NCBI RefSeq assembly: GCF_001949145.1
Contig: NW_019091490.1
Coordinates: 220,983 to 284,982, forward strand
Length of the DNA: 64,000 nt
Direction: 5' to 3'
DNA from: Acanthaster planci
Taxonomy: Eukaryota; Echinodermata; Asteroidea; Valvatida; Acanthasteridae
A model generated the notes under the pieces. It searched no databases, was not told the origin of the DNA, and saw nothing but the letters and a program-made list of their open reading frames with translations. Position 1 is the stretch's first letter, and each line of letters opens with the position of its first letter. Of this stretch, positions 62,849 through 64,000 are shown one piece after another. The translations under genes were made by a program, and so were the position numbers.

Positions 62849-64000
62849 CTGAAAAGAGGAAACATACATTCAAGGAATTCTAAGTAAATTACTTTGAACC
62901 TCTAAGCGTAAATTACACAAATCAGTGGCGTAAATCTGCACCAGGAACTGGGGATGGAGGCTGACTTCATATTCCTCAGCCACAGAAATTTGAGAGCAAG
63001 GGGGAGATGGTGGACAGTGCATGACATCAGGGGCTACTGTTCATAATAGAGATGTACATGTACATCTTATGGTGTATTTAAAGTGTTATTTTTACTCAAT
63101 TTTTTATTCACTTTTCACGACATTCCAGAAATACCTCCAAATCTGCCTATTTCCAGTATTACAAAAAGTGTAGGACATTAGCCAATAGCCAATTCCTCAA
63201 ACGATCAAACTTTAAGTGGGGATACATACATATACACTGTATGTATGTACTAGTACCCAGCCCCTTCCGGATTTATGCCCGGTACAAATCATGAATGTGT
63301 GCAAAAGCAATGGTAAAAATGACTTCAAGAGGTAGCAGACTTAATAGTGTTTCACTCAGTCTGTCACCTCATGAAATAATTCTTACCATTGCACAAATGT
63401 GAAACTTTCCTTGTTTTATGCACTGTCTGAAGAAAACAAGTCACTGTTTTACTTCCTTGGCTGATCAAAAAGCTCCAACTGCACCTTCTCTGCATGCGCA
63501 TGGTGTTATTTGCCTGTGTGGACAGCTGCTATTAAGCGTGATAGTACGGTATCTAAGGTGCGTATGTTAAACGGTCCCATAACTGAGTATAAGGAACAGG
63601 TCAATAACACATGATCCACGATTGCCAATCAGATCACAGGTATTTCAGATGTTGTGTTTAAAATCTTTTGTTTTCCATTCCTGCTCACTGTCCTTTGGCT
63701 CTGTGTCTTGATCGGATGGCTACGGCTTCAGTTTTGGCCCATGGCACCCAACGGTGAACAGCCATATACATGTGGCCCTATAGATGATTCCAGTTTCCAG
63801 AAATGGCTTGGACATGAATAACAGCAGAATGCACATAGATGAGCTGGGGATACCAGTCCATGCACATGCATTGGGATCCCCAGCAGGAAACCACGTATTA
63901 TTAATGCACACATGTACTGTATGGACTACACGTAGCATGACTGAGGTCACAAGTGCATGTCTACACACCTGAGGGGTCTATCCTAATGACCTGTCATGAT
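62849..64000 (-). other. Intron of the receptor gene reaching the window edge
   Basis: The exon at 62519-62848 starts with an acceptor in phase 1, so more 5' exons must exist beyond the window. I see no FN3 exon between here and 64000, only the G-rich repeat and TACATGTA motifs. Confidence 0.6.
62925..63290 (+). repeat. G-rich dispersed repeat, copy 4
   Basis: CAGTGGCGTAAATCTGCACC, AGGAACTGGGGATGGAGGCT, CCACAGAAATTTGAGAGCAA-GGGGGAGATG and, later, CAGCCCCTTCCGGATTTATG-CCCGGTAC follow the order of copies 1 and 2, more diverged. Confidence 0.5.

Overview
This is eukaryotic nuclear DNA: split genes with GT-AG introns, long introns, SINEs, short inverted-repeat transposons and minisatellites. No prokaryotic operons, CRISPR arrays or phage genes are seen. 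All four genes are ordinary animal genes. Dense TACATGTA/ACATGTAC palindromes, AGGCCT-rich spots and tRNA-type SINEs with a 'GGGCAAG-CACTTTAC' body suggest a marine invertebrate deuterostome. An echinoderm is my first guess and amphioxus or a hemichordate is possible; the species cannot be fixed from the window alone.

Layout. (1) 3.5-22.7 kb, + strand: a 13-coding-exon polo-like kinase of the PLK2/PLK3 type, whose reconstructed exons give 722 aa in continuous frame. Its first intron is 7.5 kb and full of TACATGTA palindromes; later introns carry two copies of a TIR element and two SINEs. (2) 22.7-28.1 kb: PLK 3' flank with two strong hairpin (foldback/MITE) elements. (3) 28.2-34.25 kb, + strand: an 11-exon very-long-chain enoyl-CoA reductase (TECR), 304 aa, with a 5 x 41-bp tandem repeat in one intron. 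(4) 34.3-43.0 kb: gene-poor DNA between convergent genes, with a hAT-like mini-element and other repeats. (5) 43.0-45.0 kb, - strand: a two-coding-exon class B J-protein (DNAJB1/4/5-like, 340 aa), with a candidate heat-shock promoter (HSE next to TATA) near 47.2 kb. (6) 45-52.3 kb: non-coding, with MITEs, a composite tandem array and a hAT-type element that carries a 10-bp minisatellite inside an exact 8-bp target-site duplication. (7) 52.3-62.85 kb, - strand: the last 14 exons (936 aa plus stop) of a type I membrane protein. It has seven fibronectin-III repeats, a receptor-tyrosine-phosphatase-like juxtamembrane domain with an RQKR furin-type site, one transmembrane helix and a 27-residue tail that stops without any phosphatase domain. 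Its 5' end lies beyond 64 kb.

The genes are functionally unrelated neighbours (cell-cycle/stress kinase, ER lipid enzyme, cytosolic chaperone, cell-surface receptor). I see no new multi-gene system. The most interesting items are the phosphatase-less RPTP-like receptor and the hAT-like elements that carry minisatellites. Exon borders were deduced by eye from splice motifs, reading-frame phase and remembered family motifs; no alignment or transcript was available.
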